Positions 1 through 12,686 are shown, numbered from the stretch's first letter. The stretch: 64,000 bases of DNA from Ralstonia insidiosa (GCF_008801405.1 NZ_VZPV01000001.1:1-64000); one strand, 5' to 3'. Numbers and translations are program-made. The notes: generated from the letters alone by a model not told the origin.

Positions 1-10
1 GTTAAAGAAC
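1..10 (-). promoter_or_regulatory. boxA-like antitermination motif of an rRNA leader
   Basis: Read on the minus strand this is GTTCTTTAAC, close to the boxA core found in betaproteobacterial rRNA leaders and 16S-23S spacers. It lies about 55 nt downstream of a strong leftward promoter. The pairing suggests that a 16S gene lies just beyond the left edge, which cannot be verified here. Confidence 0.6.
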
Positions 11-65
11 TGCGCGATCAACTTTGTTCACCGCGTCGCTGCGTTTGCTGCAGCAGAGAAACGAG

Positions 66-94
66 ATTATGCAGAGCTTTTTCGTCGCTGTCAA
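66..94 (-). promoter_or_regulatory. strong sigma70 promoter, probable rrn promoter
   Basis: On the minus strand there is a perfect -35 TTGACA (89-94), a 17-bp spacer and a -10 CATAAT (66-71). An A/T-rich stretch lies upstream (about 110-120), as expected for an UP element. With the boxA motif at the edge, this reads as the promoter of an rRNA operon transcribed leftward out of the window. Confidence 0.7.
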
Positions 95-334
95 CAACTT
101 GCTGAAGAATTTTTATCGTTCAACGCGCTGCTAACTTACTACCGCGACACCATCCGATCACCACTACCAATCGGCCGGAAACCCGCACCACCACTACTTC
201 TCCACCGCCTTAACCACCCCGCCGTCGCTTTCGTTTCGGCGCTGTCGTTTGCAGCGAGGGGCGAACTATAGGCAGGTTTTCCGAACTGTGCAAGCCCTTT
301 CTTTTTGTGGGGTCTTTCTGCACTTTTTGAGAGG
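95..334. other. intergenic region upstream of the probable rrn promoter
   Basis: No credible gene is seen. The A/T-rich part next to the promoter may hold UP-element or Fis-type sites. The rest is GC-rich spacer between the rRNA leader and the 3' end of the CHAD gene. A short T-rich run near 300 lies just beyond the CHAD stop codon. Confidence 0.4.
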
Positions 335-1258
335 CTAGACCGCTGGGTGTTCGCGTATCCAGCGCAATTGCCGAGCCGCACGCTTTCGGGCAACGCGGGC
401 GTGCTTGTGAAACGCGCTCACGATGGAGGCTGGTGGCACATCCTTTTCTACCCCGGCAGCACGCTCCAGAGAGATCGCCGCGTCATGCACCTCGCCAAGG
501 GCGTCTTGCAGCTTGCGTAGATGTGCATGGCAGCGTTTGGGGGCTTGCGCGCCAAGCGCCAAGTAGAACGCCTCATAGAGATAGCGCCACTGCTTCGCGG
601 CAATGCGGGCCCGGTGCAAGCGCGCGGGCGACGCCTGCTTCGGGCTGCGCCCCCGATCGATGAGCTTCTTTCTGAGCGCCTGTGCCCGAGCATGGGCAAA
701 GTCTGTATATGGGCCCGCCTCAGCCTCCAGCCGGAATCGAGCGACGGCCTTTTCCAGGCCAGCGAGCGTGTTCAGCACATCAGGTGATGCCAGCTCCACT
801 CGCAGCGATCGCCAAGATCGGCTGCGGGCGGCCTTGGCCTTGGTGATTGCCACGGTAAGCCATGCGCGCCCGACCTCATCCTCCTCGGCCAGTGACTGCT
901 GAACGGTCGGAAGCCAATCCGATAGAAGGACATCCCACTCGCGCACGGGGCCCGTGGATGCCGCCAGCGCCCGTAGGCGCGGTTTCCATTCGGCCGCGAA
1001 AGCCTCGGGCAGGACGGGGCCGAAGGTCACCCAGGCCGAACGCAGCCGGCGCAGGGTGACACGAAATTGATGGAGATCCTCGTCGCTGGGCCTGCGCGCC
1101 GCCAGTTTGACCAGGGCACCGCGCAAAGCTGCGACGTGCTCGACGACGATGCCCGCGAAGATCGAAAGGATTGCCGCTTGTGAGTGCTCGCTCACGACAC
1201 CCCTCAAGGTGACTGTCATGTGGATGGCATTGGGCACGCGAGGTGCGCGCCCTGTCAT
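335..1258 (-). CDS. CHAD domain-containing protein
   Basis: A protein of 307 residues made almost entirely of a CHAD domain, an alpha-helical fold rich in conserved His, Arg and Lys. CHAD proteins bind inorganic polyphosphate and often occur near polyphosphate genes or CYTH phosphatases. Visible hallmarks are HQFRVTLRRLRSA near residue 63, DVLLSDW near 105 and a second repeat with LHRARIAAKQWRYLYEAF near residue 215. There is no signal peptide or membrane segment, so it is probably cytosolic. Met1 is taken as the start; Met14 (position 1219) is also possible, and neither has a clear ribosome-binding site. No CYTH or ppk gene is nearby. Polyphosphate binding is inferred from the family. Confidence 0.85.
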   Translation of the reverse strand: MTGRAPRVPNAIHMTVTLRGVVSEHSQAAILSIFAGIVVEHVAALRGALVKLAARRPSDEDLHQFRVTLRRLRSAWVTFGPVLPEAFAAEWKPRLRALAASTGPVREWDVLLSDWLPTVQQSLAEEDEVGRAWLTVAITKAKAARSRSWRSLRVELASPDVLNTLAGLEKAVARFRLEAEAGPYTDFAHARAQALRKKLIDRGRSPKQASPARLHRARIAAKQWRYLYEAFYLALGAQAPKRCHAHLRKLQDALGEVHDAAISLERAAGVEKDVPPASIVSAFHKHARVARKRAARQLRWIREHPAV

Positions 1259-1319
1259 TTCACTGTAGTCGACGGGGACAAGACTGAGCGATACGTCAGA
1301 TCAAGAACGCGCGAGACGC

Positions 1320-2099
1320 TCAGGATTGCCGGGCCTCGCTGGCGACGACGACGTCGACCTCAGCGGCGCGGAAGACTTCCGCCATCGGCTCGGGCACCGG
1401 CACGTCGGTGAAGAACTTGTCGATCTGCGAGATGTGACCGAGACGCACCACAGCGCGACGGCCGAACTTGGAGTGGTCGGCGGCGAGCCAAACCTCGCGC
1501 GACTGCTCGATGATGGCCTGGGCGACGCGCACCTCACGGTAGTCGTAGTCGAGCAGCGTGCCGTCTTCGTCGATGCTGGAGACGCCGATGATGCCGATGT
1601 CGACCCGGAACTGCTTCATGAAGTCGATCGTGGCCTCGCCGACGATGCCACGGTCGCGGTTGCGCACGAGGCCGCCGGCGACGATGACTTCCGCATCCGG
1701 GCTGCCCGACAGGATGGAGGCGACGTTCAGGTTGTTGGTGATGACGCGCAAACCCCGCGGCCCGTTCTGGCCAACGAGCGCCTTGGAGATCTCTTCGGTG
1801 GTCGTTCCGATATTGATGATGAGCGAACGGCCGGGCTCGACATGGCGGGCGACGGCTTCGGCAATGCTGCGCTTGGCATCGATATGCAGAACCTGGCGCT
1901 GGTCGTAGTCGATGTTCTCGACCGACGACGGCAGGCCGACGCCACCGTGATAGCGCGCGAGCAGGCGCTCGTCTTCGAGCTGGCGGATGTCGCGGCGGAT
2001 GGTCTGAGTGGTGACGCCGAGCACGCGGGCAAGCGCATCGACGGAGGCATCGCCGTGCTGGCGGACGTACTCAAGGATCTGGCGGTGGCGGGGAAGCAT
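1320..2099 (-). CDS. glpR: DeoR-family repressor of the glycerol regulon
   Basis: A DeoR-family regulator of 259 residues. The N-terminal helix-turn-helix includes VDALARVLGVTTQTIRRDI (residues about 19-38), and the C-terminal DeoR sensor domain binds a phosphosugar, glycerol-3-phosphate in GlpR. It is divergent from glpD and the glycerol ABC operon, the expected arrangement for a local repressor relieved by glycerol-3-phosphate. A TTG one codon upstream also opens the frame, but the ATG at 2099 is the better start. The repeated motifs in the 150-bp gap to glpD are probably its operators. Assignment as GlpR rests on domain type plus context. Confidence 0.88.
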   Translation of the reverse strand: MLPRHRQILEYVRQHGDASVDALARVLGVTTQTIRRDIRQLEDERLLARYHGGVGLPSSVENIDYDQRQVLHIDAKRSIAEAVARHVEPGRSLIINIGTTTEEISKALVGQNGPRGLRVITNNLNVASILSGSPDAEVIVAGGLVRNRDRGIVGEATIDFMKQFRVDIGIIGVSSIDEDGTLLDYDYREVRVAQAIIEQSREVWLAADHSKFGRRAVVRLGHISQIDKFFTDVPVPEPMAEVFRAAEVDVVVASEARQS

Positions 2100-2112
2100 C
2101 AATGCATCAAAT

Positions 2113-2128
2113 GAACATAAACGAACAT
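2113..2128. promoter_or_regulatory. putative GlpR operator, two GAACAT repeats 10 bp apart
   Basis: GAACAT occurs at 2113-2118 and 2123-2128, exactly one helical turn apart. On the other strand this reads ATGTTCGTTTATGTTC, which resembles the TGTTCG half-sites of enterobacterial GlpR operators. It sits just upstream of the glpR start and inside the glpR/glpD divergent region. Function is inferred. Confidence 0.5.
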
Positions 2129-2203
2129 ATGTGAGCGGATCAGGCGATTCCCTATGTTGCTTTATTTTCGCCTTTCACTACACTATCCGCGAACGCGTCA
2201 CCA

Positions 2204-2220
2204 TTCGCAAGAATTCGCAA
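2204..2220. promoter_or_regulatory. tandem TTCGCAA repeats upstream of glpD
   Basis: TTCGCAA occurs at 2204-2210 and 2214-2220, again with a 10-bp period, about 33 bp before the glpD start. The same period as the GAACAT pair suggests a second binding site for the same or another dimeric regulator. Confidence 0.4.
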
Positions 2221-2252
2221 ACATTGGCGCGTAAATCAACAGATTCCAACCC

Positions 2253-3830
2253 ATGCAACTCTCTGACGCTTCGCATCTGGACTGTGATCTGCTGGTGGTC
2301 GGAGGCGGCATCAACGGCGTGGGTATCGCGCGTGACGCTGTGGGCCGTGGCCTGTCGGTCGTCTTGTGTGAAAAGGACGATCTGGCCCAGCACACCTCTT
2401 CGGCCTCGACCAAGCTGATCCACGGCGGCCTGCGCTACCTCGAATATTACGAATTCGGCCTCGTGCGCAAAGCGCTGCAGGAGCGCGAAGTGCTGCTGCG
2501 CATGGCGCCGCACATCATGTGGCCGCTGCGCTTCGTGATGCCGCACGATGCGGCGCAGCGTCCGGCGTGGATGATCCGCGCGGGCCTCTTCTTATATGAC
2601 CACTTGGCGCGCCGGCGCTTTCTGCCGGGTTCGGAATCGATCAAGCTGGGGCGGCATCCGGCCGGCAAGCCGCTCAAGCCAGGCTACACGCGTGGCTTCG
2701 TCTATTCCGACGGTTGGGTGGACGACGCCCGCTTGGTGGTGCTCAACGCCCGCGATGCAGCTGACCGCGGCGCGCACATCCTCACCCGCACGCGCTGCCT
2801 GAACGCAGAGCGCCGCGCCGATGGCTGGCATGCCTCGCTGGCGGGCCCGGACGGTATCCGCTCGGTGCGTGCCAAGGCCATCGTCAATGCGGCCGGACCG
2901 TGGGCGGCGGACTTTGCCCGCTCCGCGCACGCGCTGCCGAGCACGCGTGGCCTGCGCCTGATCAAGGGCAGCCATATTGTGGTGCGGCGGATGTTCGACC
3001 ACCCGTTCGCCTATATCTTCCAGAACCCGGACGGGCGGATCGTGTTTGCGATTCCGTACCAGAACGATTTCACGCTGATCGGCACGACCGACCTGGAATA
3101 CAAGGGCTCGGTGGACCAGGTGGCCATCGACGCCGGAGAAATCCAGTACCTGTGCGAGATGGCGAGCCGTTATTTTGAGCAGCAGCTCACGCCGGCCGAT
3201 GTGGTGTGGACGTACTCGGGCGTGCGCCCGCTGCTGGATGACAGCGCCGCCAACGCCTCGGCCATCACGCGCGACTATCTGGTCGAGTGCGAGACCGGCG
3301 CCGACGGCAACAGCGCCCCGCTCGTTAATGTATGGGGCGGCAAGATCACGACCTACCGCAAGCTGGCCGAAGAAGCGCTGGACCAGTTGGCCCCGCACCT
3401 GCCAGCCGCAGGCAAACCGTCGTGGACGGCGACTGCCTCCCTGCCGGGCGGCGACCTGGAAGCGCCAGGCCAACTCGTCGCCGAATACACCTTCGACGAT
3501 TTTGTGACGCGCCTGCAAAAACGTTTGCCTTGGCTGCCGTCCACGCTGGCCACGCGCTATGCGCACCAGTACGGCACCCGCGTGAACACGTTGCTGGCCG
3601 GCGCCGCACGTCTGGAAGACCTGGGCACAGAGGTGACGCCCGGCCTGTATGAAGCGGAAATCCGCTACCTGGTTGAACACGAATGGGCCCGCACGGCGCA
3701 GGACATCCTGTGGCGGCGGACCAAGCTGGGGTTGCATGCGAGCGATGCCGATCGCAGCCGGCTGGAGGGCTGGCTGATGCGGCATCTGCCGGACAACGAA
3801 GCCGCCCCGGCCGCAGAGCAAGCCCCCTGA
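2253..3830 (+). CDS. glpD: aerobic glycerol-3-phosphate dehydrogenase
   Basis: FAD-dependent sn-glycerol-3-phosphate dehydrogenase of 525 residues, which oxidises glycerol-3-phosphate to dihydroxyacetone phosphate and passes electrons to quinone at the cytoplasmic membrane. The N-terminal dinucleotide-binding motif GGGINGVGIARD is at about residues 17-28, followed by the family motif TKLIHGGLRYLEYYEFGLV near residue 53. The long C-terminal domain is typical of GlpD. Length is close to that of E. coli GlpD. It is the first gene to the right of the glpR operator region and the likely head of the glp operon; the next start lies 86 bp beyond its stop codon. Confidence 0.96.
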   Translation: MQLSDASHLDCDLLVVGGGINGVGIARDAVGRGLSVVLCEKDDLAQHTSSASTKLIHGGLRYLEYYEFGLVRKALQEREVLLRMAPHIMWPLRFVMPHDAAQRPAWMIRAGLFLYDHLARRRFLPGSESIKLGRHPAGKPLKPGYTRGFVYSDGWVDDARLVVLNARDAADRGAHILTRTRCLNAERRADGWHASLAGPDGIRSVRAKAIVNAAGPWAADFARSAHALPSTRGLRLIKGSHIVVRRMFDHPFAYIFQNPDGRIVFAIPYQNDFTLIGTTDLEYKGSVDQVAIDAGEIQYLCEMASRYFEQQLTPADVVWTYSGVRPLLDDSAANASAITRDYLVECETGADGNSAPLVNVWGGKITTYRKLAEEALDQLAPHLPAAGKPSWTATASLPGGDLEAPGQLVAEYTFDDFVTRLQKRLPWLPSTLATRYAHQYGTRVNTLLAGAARLEDLGTEVTPGLYEAEIRYLVEHEWARTAQDILWRRTKLGLHASDADRSRLEGWLMRHLPDNEAAPAAEQAP

Positions 3831-3916
3831 TCCCCAGAGGTCGGCGACAAAGCAGCACACGGGCCGGGGGGCCCGAAAGATCAAGCTGTAGAGAAGTACA
3901 AAGACGGGAGACACAA

Positions 3917-5021
3917 TTGATTCTGGAACTGGACCAGGTTACGGCCATGGTCGGGGCGCAGACACATCTGTACCCGACCAGCCTGCGGCTGGCGCCCGGC
4001 GCGATCAACGTGCTGCTCGGGCCGACGCAAGCCGGCAAGACCACGCTGATGCGCATCATGGCCGGGCTGGACCGGCCGACCACCGGCCGTGTGCTGGTCG
4101 ATGGCAAGGACGTGACGGGCGTCGGTGTACGCGATCGCAATCTGGCGATGGTGTACCAGCAATTCATCAACTACCCGGCGATGACGGTGTTCGACAACAT
4201 CGCGTCGCCGCTGCGTCTGCAGGGCACCAACAAGGGCGAGATCGATACGCGCGTGCGTGCCGTCGCCGCCAAGCTGCATATCGAACACCTGCTGCAACGC
4301 CTGCCGGCGGAGCTGTCGGGTGGCCAGCAGCAGCGTTGCGCGCTGGCGCGGGCGCTGGTCAAGCGCGCGCCGCTGGTGCTGCTGGACGAACCGCTGGTCA
4401 ACCTCGACTACAAGCTGCGCGAAGAACTGCGCGCCGAACTGGCCTCGCTCTTTGCCGATGGCGGTACGACCGTGGTGTACGCCACCACCGAGCCGCAGGA
4501 AGCGCTGCTGCTGGGCGGTCACACCGTCGTCATGCATGAAGGCCGCGTGCTGCAGTCGGGCCCGACGCTCGATATGTATGAGGTGCCGGTGTCGGTCAAC
4601 GCGGCGGCCATCTTCAACGACCCGCCGATGAACGTGCTGGATGCCACCGTGGCGGAGGGCAACCACATCCGCTTGCCGCAAGGTATCGACGTGCCGTGGA
4701 CGCGCCCGTTGCCGATGGCGGCCGGCACGCGCTGCCGCATCGGCCTGCGCCCGAGCCACATCCGCCTGGCACCGCGCAACGGTGGCGCCGTCGCCCTGCC
4801 AGGCACGGTGGAACTGGCCGAGCTGTCGGGTTCTGAAACGTATCTGCACGTGCGCGCGCATGCTGCCGGCCAGTCGAACAGCATCGGCCTGGTCGCGCAG
4901 TTGCCGGGCGTACATGAGTTCGAGCTGGGCGCGGCACTGGACGTGTTTGTCGATCCGGCCGAGCTGTTCCTGTTCGATGAAGCGGGCAAGCTGGTGAGCG
5001 CGCCCAAGCAGGGAGACGCAC

Positions 5022-5035
<14 letters not shown>
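3917..5035 (+). CDS. glpS: glycerol ABC transporter ATP-binding subunit GlpS
   Basis: ABC ATPase of 372 residues with a C-terminal TOBE/MalK-like extension. It has Walker A GPTQAGKTT (35-43), an intact signature LSGGQQQR (133-140) and Walker B VLLDEP (154-159). The H-loop histidine is missing: the sequence reads YATTEP, with Thr near residue 191 where His is usual. The start is taken as the TTG at 3917, which follows a GGGAG ribosome-binding site; the frame is open far upstream but overlaps glpD. The next gene overlaps by 14 bp. Gene order matches the GlpSTPQUV glycerol importer described in Rhizobium, which fixes the name. Confidence 0.88.
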
Positions 5036-7010
<1,975 letters not shown>

Positions 7011-7018
<8 letters not shown>

Positions 7019-7847
7019 TCCGACAAGCAAGAACAACGAGCACCAGCGCAAGATCGCCCGCGCCATCACGCTCGTCATCTACGTGGCGTTTGCCGTGCTG
7101 CCGCTGTACTGGATGCTGAGCATGTCGCTCAAGACCAACGAGGAGACGCTGGCCGGCTTCTCGATCTGGCCGAAGCTCGTCACGTTCGACAACTACAAGA
7201 TCATCTTCACGGACCCATCGTGGTACTGGGGTTACATCAACTCCATCATCTACGTGACGATGAACACGGTGCTCTCGACCGTGGTGGCGCTGCCGGCGGC
7301 CTACGCCTTCTCGCGCTACCGCTTCCTGGGCGACAAGCACATGTTCTTCTGGCTGCTGACCAACCGGATGACGCCGCCCGCGGTGTTCTTGCTGCCGTTC
7401 TTCCAGCTGTATTCAACGGTCGGCCTGATGGATACGCACCTGGGCGTGGCGCTGGCGCACATGCTGTTCAACGTGCCACTGGCGGTGTGGATTCTGGAGG
7501 GCTTCATGTCCGGCATCCCGCGCGAGATTGACGAGACGGCCTACATCGACGGCTACAGCTTCCCCGCGTTCTTCCTGAAGATCTTCCTGCCGCTCATCAA
7601 GGCGGGCGTGGGCGTGACAGCGTTCTTCTGCTTCATGTTCAGCTGGGTGGAGCTGCTGCTCGCGCGCACGCTCACCTCGGTGGATGCCAAGCCGATCACC
7701 GCGGTGATGACGCGCACGGTGTCGGCTTCGGGCATGGACTGGGGCGTGCTGGCGGCGGCCGGTGTGCTGACGATCATTCCCGGCGCGCTGGTGATCTGGT
7801 TTGTGCGGAACTACATCGCGAAGGGCTTCGCGATGGGCCGCGTCTAA
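7011..7847 (+). CDS. glpQ: glycerol ABC transporter permease GlpQ
   Basis: Second permease, of the MalG/UgpE type, 278 residues, overlapping glpP by 8 bp. Membrane segments begin near residue 20. The EAA-like coupling loop reads DETAYIDGYSFPAFFLKIFLP near residue 177. The start ATG at 7011 follows a GGAGA ribosome-binding site. It forms the heterodimeric channel with GlpP. It is unrelated to the glycerophosphodiesterase also called GlpQ. Confidence 0.9.
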
Positions 7848-7874
7848 AGAACGAAAAGTACAGGAGACACAGCC

Positions 7875-8156
7875 ATGTTCAGCTGGATGGCCTGGACGCC
7901 CGAAGTGGCGACTTTCTTTGCCTGCATCGCGTTGATGCTGGCCAGCATGACGGTGTGGGAAGTGACCCGCCCGACCGTGGAGCGCAAGGGCTTCCTGCCC
8001 ATTGCCACCACGCGCGGCGACCGCCTCTTCATCGGGTTGCTGACCGCGGCCTATATCAACCTGGCGTGGGTCGGGCTCACGTCGGAAGAGACCGGTGCCT
8101 GGGGCGGCTTCATCGCCTCGATGGTGGTGTTGGTTCTGATCATGTGGCGCGGTTGA
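7875..8156 (+). CDS. glpU: small membrane subunit GlpU, DUF2160
   Basis: A 93-residue protein with about three hydrophobic segments (residues about 10-32, 50-67 and 70-90), preceded by a GGAGA ribosome-binding site. DUF2160 proteins are found almost only between the permease and binding-protein genes of GlpSTPQUV-type importers. It sits in that slot here, 27 bp after glpQ. Its mechanistic role is unknown; an accessory part in complex assembly is a reasonable guess. Confidence 0.85.
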   Translation: MFSWMAWTPEVATFFACIALMLASMTVWEVTRPTVERKGFLPIATTRGDRLFIGLLTAAYINLAWVGLTSEETGAWGGFIASMVVLVLIMWRG

Positions 8157-8177
8157 CGCGCAATCGGTTTCGTAGGT

Positions 8178-8290
8178 CCGGAGGCGTCAGTACGGGTTGA
8201 CGCTTCCACGCCCAAATGACGTACGGGCACAGGCATTCCATCACGCTCCCCGCGTCGGAATGCCGGATGTTTTCGCTGCGGGGAGAACAA
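8178..8290 (+). promoter_or_regulatory. cluster of stem-loops between glpU and glpV
   Basis: The 161-nt gap holds three inverted repeats. The first is GGAGGCGTCA (8180-8189) with TGACGCTTCC (8198-8207), with one G-U pair. The second is GGCATTCC (8232-8239) with GGAATGCC (8257-8264). The third is CTCCCCGC (8246-8253) with GCGGGGAG (8278-8285). The last two interleave, so they are either mutually exclusive or form a pseudoknot. None is followed by a T-tract. This may protect or attenuate mRNA so that the binding protein is made in excess. Confidence 0.5.
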
Positions 8291-8317
8291 CAAGCCAACA
8301 AGCACGAGGAGATACCA

Positions 8318-10054
<1,737 letters not shown>

Positions 10055-10063
10055 TTTAGGTCT

Positions 10064-10093
10064 CCGCCGGATCGACTCACCCTCGACCGGCGG
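10064..10093 (+). other. hairpin between glpV and glpK
   Basis: CCGCCGG-a-TCGA (10064-10075) pairs with TCGACCGGCGG (10083-10093): eleven pairs with one bulged A and a 7-nt loop. No T-run follows, so it is more likely a 3'-end stabiliser or processing element for glpV mRNA than a strong terminator. Confidence 0.5.
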
Positions 10094-10168
10094 GCTACCA
10101 TGCCTGCTTCCGTTTCACCCACCGCCGGGCCAGTTCACGCTGCCCCGGCGGCTTACTGAATCTGTCTT

Positions 10169-11680
10169 ATGGAATACCTCCTCGCGCTCGACCAGGGCAC
10201 GTCCAGCTCACGTGCCATCGTCTTCAACCGTGCCGGCCAGATCGTGGCCAGCGCCCAGCAGGAGTTTCCGCAGCAATTTCCGCAGCCCGGCTGGGTTGAG
10301 CACGACCCGTTCGACATCTGGAACAGCCAGCTCGCCACCTGCCGCGCCGCACTCGAACAAGCCAAGCTGACGGCCGCCAATATCGCGACCAATGTGGCCG
10401 CGCTGGGCATCACCAACCAGCGCGAAACCACCGTGGTGTGGGAACGCGCCACCGGCAAACCCATCTTCAACGCGATCGTGTGGCAGGACCGCCGCACCGA
10501 GAGCATCTGCGAACGCCTGCGCGCCGAAGGCCTGGAAGACGAAGTGCGCAAGCGCACCGGCCTGGTGATCGATCCGTACTTCTCCGCCACCAAGCTGCGC
10601 TGGATTCTTGACCACGTCGATGGCGCCCGCGAGCGCGCCGCGCGTGGCGAACTCGCCTTCGGCACCGTCGACAGCTGGATCGTGTGGCAACTCACGCGCG
10701 GCCGCCTGCATGTGACGGACGTGTCCAACGCCTCGCGCACGATGCTGTGGAACATCCACACCGGCCAGTGGGATGAAGACCTCATGCGTGCGCTCGACAT
10801 CCACCCGAGCCTGCTGCCCGAGGTGCATCCGTCTGCGTACCAGTTCGGGCAGACCGATGCCGACTGGCTCGGCGCCTCGCTCACCATCGGCGGCATTGCG
10901 GGCGACCAGCAATCGGCCCTCTTCGGCCAGGCCTGCTTCAAACCCGGCATGGCCAAGAACACCTACGGCACCGGCTGCTTCATGCTGCTCAACACGGGCG
11001 ACAAGGCGGTGCAATCGCACAACGGCCTGATCAGCACGGCCGCCTGCCAGAGCAGCACCAAGCGCAGCTACGCCCTGGAAGGCAGCGTGTTCGTCGGCGG
11101 CGCGGTAGTGCAGTGGCTGCGCGACGGCCTGCGCGCCATCCAGCGCTCGGCGGATGTGGAAGGCCTGGCCGCCTCGGTGCCCGATTCTGGCGGCGTGGTG
11201 TTCGTGCCTTCGTTCACCGGCCTCGGTGCGCCGTACTGGGACCCAACCGCGCAAGGCGCCATCGTCGGCCTGTCGCGCGGCACGACCATCGGCCACATCG
11301 CACGGGCGGCGCTGGAGTCGATTGCCTTCCAGAGCACCGCCCTGCTGCAAGCCATGACGCGCGACGCCGTGTCCACCATTTCGGAGTTGCGCGTGGATGG
11401 CGGTGCGTCGGCCAACAACCTGCTGCTGCAATTCCAGGCCGACCTGCTGGGCATTCCGGTCGTGCGCCCGGAGATCATCGAGACCACCGCTCTTGGCGCC
11501 GCGTACCTGGCCGGCATCGCCACCGGCTTCTACCGGGGCGAAGACGAGGTCGCGCAGCAATGGCGTGCCTCCCGCACCTTCCACCCGGTCATCAGCCGGG
11601 ACGAAGCGCTCAGCCGCATCGCGCAGTGGGAAATGGCGGTTGCGCAGGTACGCCTGCCCACGGCCTCGCGCGGGCACTGA
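10169..11680 (+). CDS. glpK: glycerol kinase
   Basis: Glycerol kinase of 503 residues, FGGY family, which phosphorylates glycerol with ATP to sn-glycerol-3-phosphate. The N-terminal phosphate-binding motif DQGTSSSRAIVF is at residues 7-18. Other family motifs are TNQRETTVVW near residue 82 and GDQQSALFGQ near 248. Length matches bacterial GlpK. As last gene of the locus it traps glycerol delivered by the ABC importer and feeds GlpD. No glpF facilitator is present in the locus, which fits ATP-driven uptake. Confidence 0.97.
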   Translation: MEYLLALDQGTSSSRAIVFNRAGQIVASAQQEFPQQFPQPGWVEHDPFDIWNSQLATCRAALEQAKLTAANIATNVAALGITNQRETTVVWERATGKPIFNAIVWQDRRTESICERLRAEGLEDEVRKRTGLVIDPYFSATKLRWILDHVDGARERAARGELAFGTVDSWIVWQLTRGRLHVTDVSNASRTMLWNIHTGQWDEDLMRALDIHPSLLPEVHPSAYQFGQTDADWLGASLTIGGIAGDQQSALFGQACFKPGMAKNTYGTGCFMLLNTGDKAVQSHNGLISTAACQSSTKRSYALEGSVFVGGAVVQWLRDGLRAIQRSADVEGLAASVPDSGGVVFVPSFTGLGAPYWDPTAQGAIVGLSRGTTIGHIARAALESIAFQSTALLQAMTRDAVSTISELRVDGGASANNLLLQFQADLLGIPVVRPEIIETTALGAAYLAGIATGFYRGEDEVAQQWRASRTFHPVISRDEALSRIAQWEMAVAQVRLPTASRGH

Positions 11681-11700
11681 GCGGCCCTCCATCCGGCACG

Positions 11701-11729
11701 AAAAAGGCGACTCTCGGGTCGCCTTTTTT
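11701..11729 (+). terminator. rho-independent terminator after glpK
   Basis: AAAAAGGCGAC (11701-11711), loop TCTCGG, then GTCGCCTTTTT (11718-11728) and one further T. The perfect 11-bp stem with A and T flanks makes a classic terminator that also works in the opposite direction. It closes the glp locus. Confidence 0.93.
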
Positions 11730-11803
11730 ATCGTGCAACCCGTACAACCGGTGCGCGCAGGTCATCGACTACACTGCGCGCTGGTTTCCCCTCCGCTTGC
11801 GCC

Positions 11804-12430
11804 GTGTCCGACTCCGCTCTCGATTTCATCCTGCTCGACCCGCCAGCCGATGCCCTGTCGCTCAGCAATGAGGCGGCCGCCGACCATGTGGCAAACGTGC
11901 AGCGCTGGCTGGAAGACGCCGTAATCGGCCTGAACCTGTGCCCGTTCGCCAAGGCCGTGTACGTCAAACGGCAGGTGCGCTACGTGGTCAGCCGCGCCAC
12001 GATGGACGGCGACGTGCTCGACCACCTGCGCGCCGAAGCCGATCTGCTGCACACCACGCCCGCCGCTGAAATCGACACCACATTGCTGCTCGTTCCCGCG
12101 CTGGCCGACTTCTTCGACTTCCACACCCTCACCGAACGCGCCGAAGCGCTGCTAGCCAAGGCCGGCTTCGAGGGCGAGCTGCAACTCGCGAGCTTCCACC
12201 CCGATTTCGTCTTCGCCGATGCCGACCCGGACGACATCGCCAACGCCACCAACCGCGCCCCCGCCCCGATCCTGCACCTGCTGCGCGAAGACAGCATCGC
12301 CCGCGCCGCCGCAGCCGTACCCGATGCAGCGGACATCTACGAGCGGAACATCGCGACGATGGAACGGCTGGGGCCGGAAGGTTGGGCGGAGATGGTGGCG
12401 AAGTTCAGCGAGAAGCCGCACCACGATTAA
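11804..12430 (+). CDS. DUF1415 family protein
   Basis: A soluble protein of 208 residues matching the DUF1415 family of unknown function, widespread in beta- and gammaproteobacteria. Recognisable features are the N-terminal VQRWLEDAVIGLNLCPFAK (residues about 29-47) with a conserved Cys, and SFHPDFVFAD near residue 130. No signal or membrane segment. It starts with GTG 74 bp after the glpK terminator and is a separate transcription unit. No function can be given. Confidence 0.85.
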   Translation: MSDSALDFILLDPPADALSLSNEAAADHVANVQRWLEDAVIGLNLCPFAKAVYVKRQVRYVVSRATMDGDVLDHLRAEADLLHTTPAAEIDTTLLLVPALADFFDFHTLTERAEALLAKAGFEGELQLASFHPDFVFADADPDDIANATNRAPAPILHLLREDSIARAAAAVPDAADIYERNIATMERLGPEGWAEMVAKFSEKPHHD

Positions 12431-12450
12431 AGTCCAGCGACCGCGCTAAT

Positions 12451-12686
12451 GCCCAGACGGTGTGGCCGTACCCTGCCCTTGATGGCGCCTTGGATTTTTG
12501 TTGCGGGGAGGAAAAAGGAAGGAGCCTTGTCTGAGCGCAGCGAGTTTGGCTCCTTCCCCTCCCCGCGACAAAAATCCAAGGAGGGGGTCGCCATCTCGGG
12601 CGCGCCTTCTTTTGCTTACTTTTCTTGGCAAGACAAGAAAAGTGAGTCGGCCCCGGCAGGGGACGAAACATCAGCAAACCACCAAC
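12451..12686 (+). repeat. structured intergenic repeat, copy 1
   Basis: First of four related elements. Hairpin A is GATGGCG (12481-12487) with CGCCATC (12589-12595), then CCTTGGATTTTTGT (12488-12501) with ACAAAAATCCAAGG (12568-12581). Its apical loop contains TGTCTGAGCGCAGCGAG. Hairpin B is CTTACTTTTCTTG, loop GCAAGA, CAAGAAAAGTGAG (about 12615-12646). CCCTGCC near the start can pair with GGCAGGG near the end (about 12655). It sits between the convergent ends of the DUF1415 gene and opgD. Confidence 0.8.
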
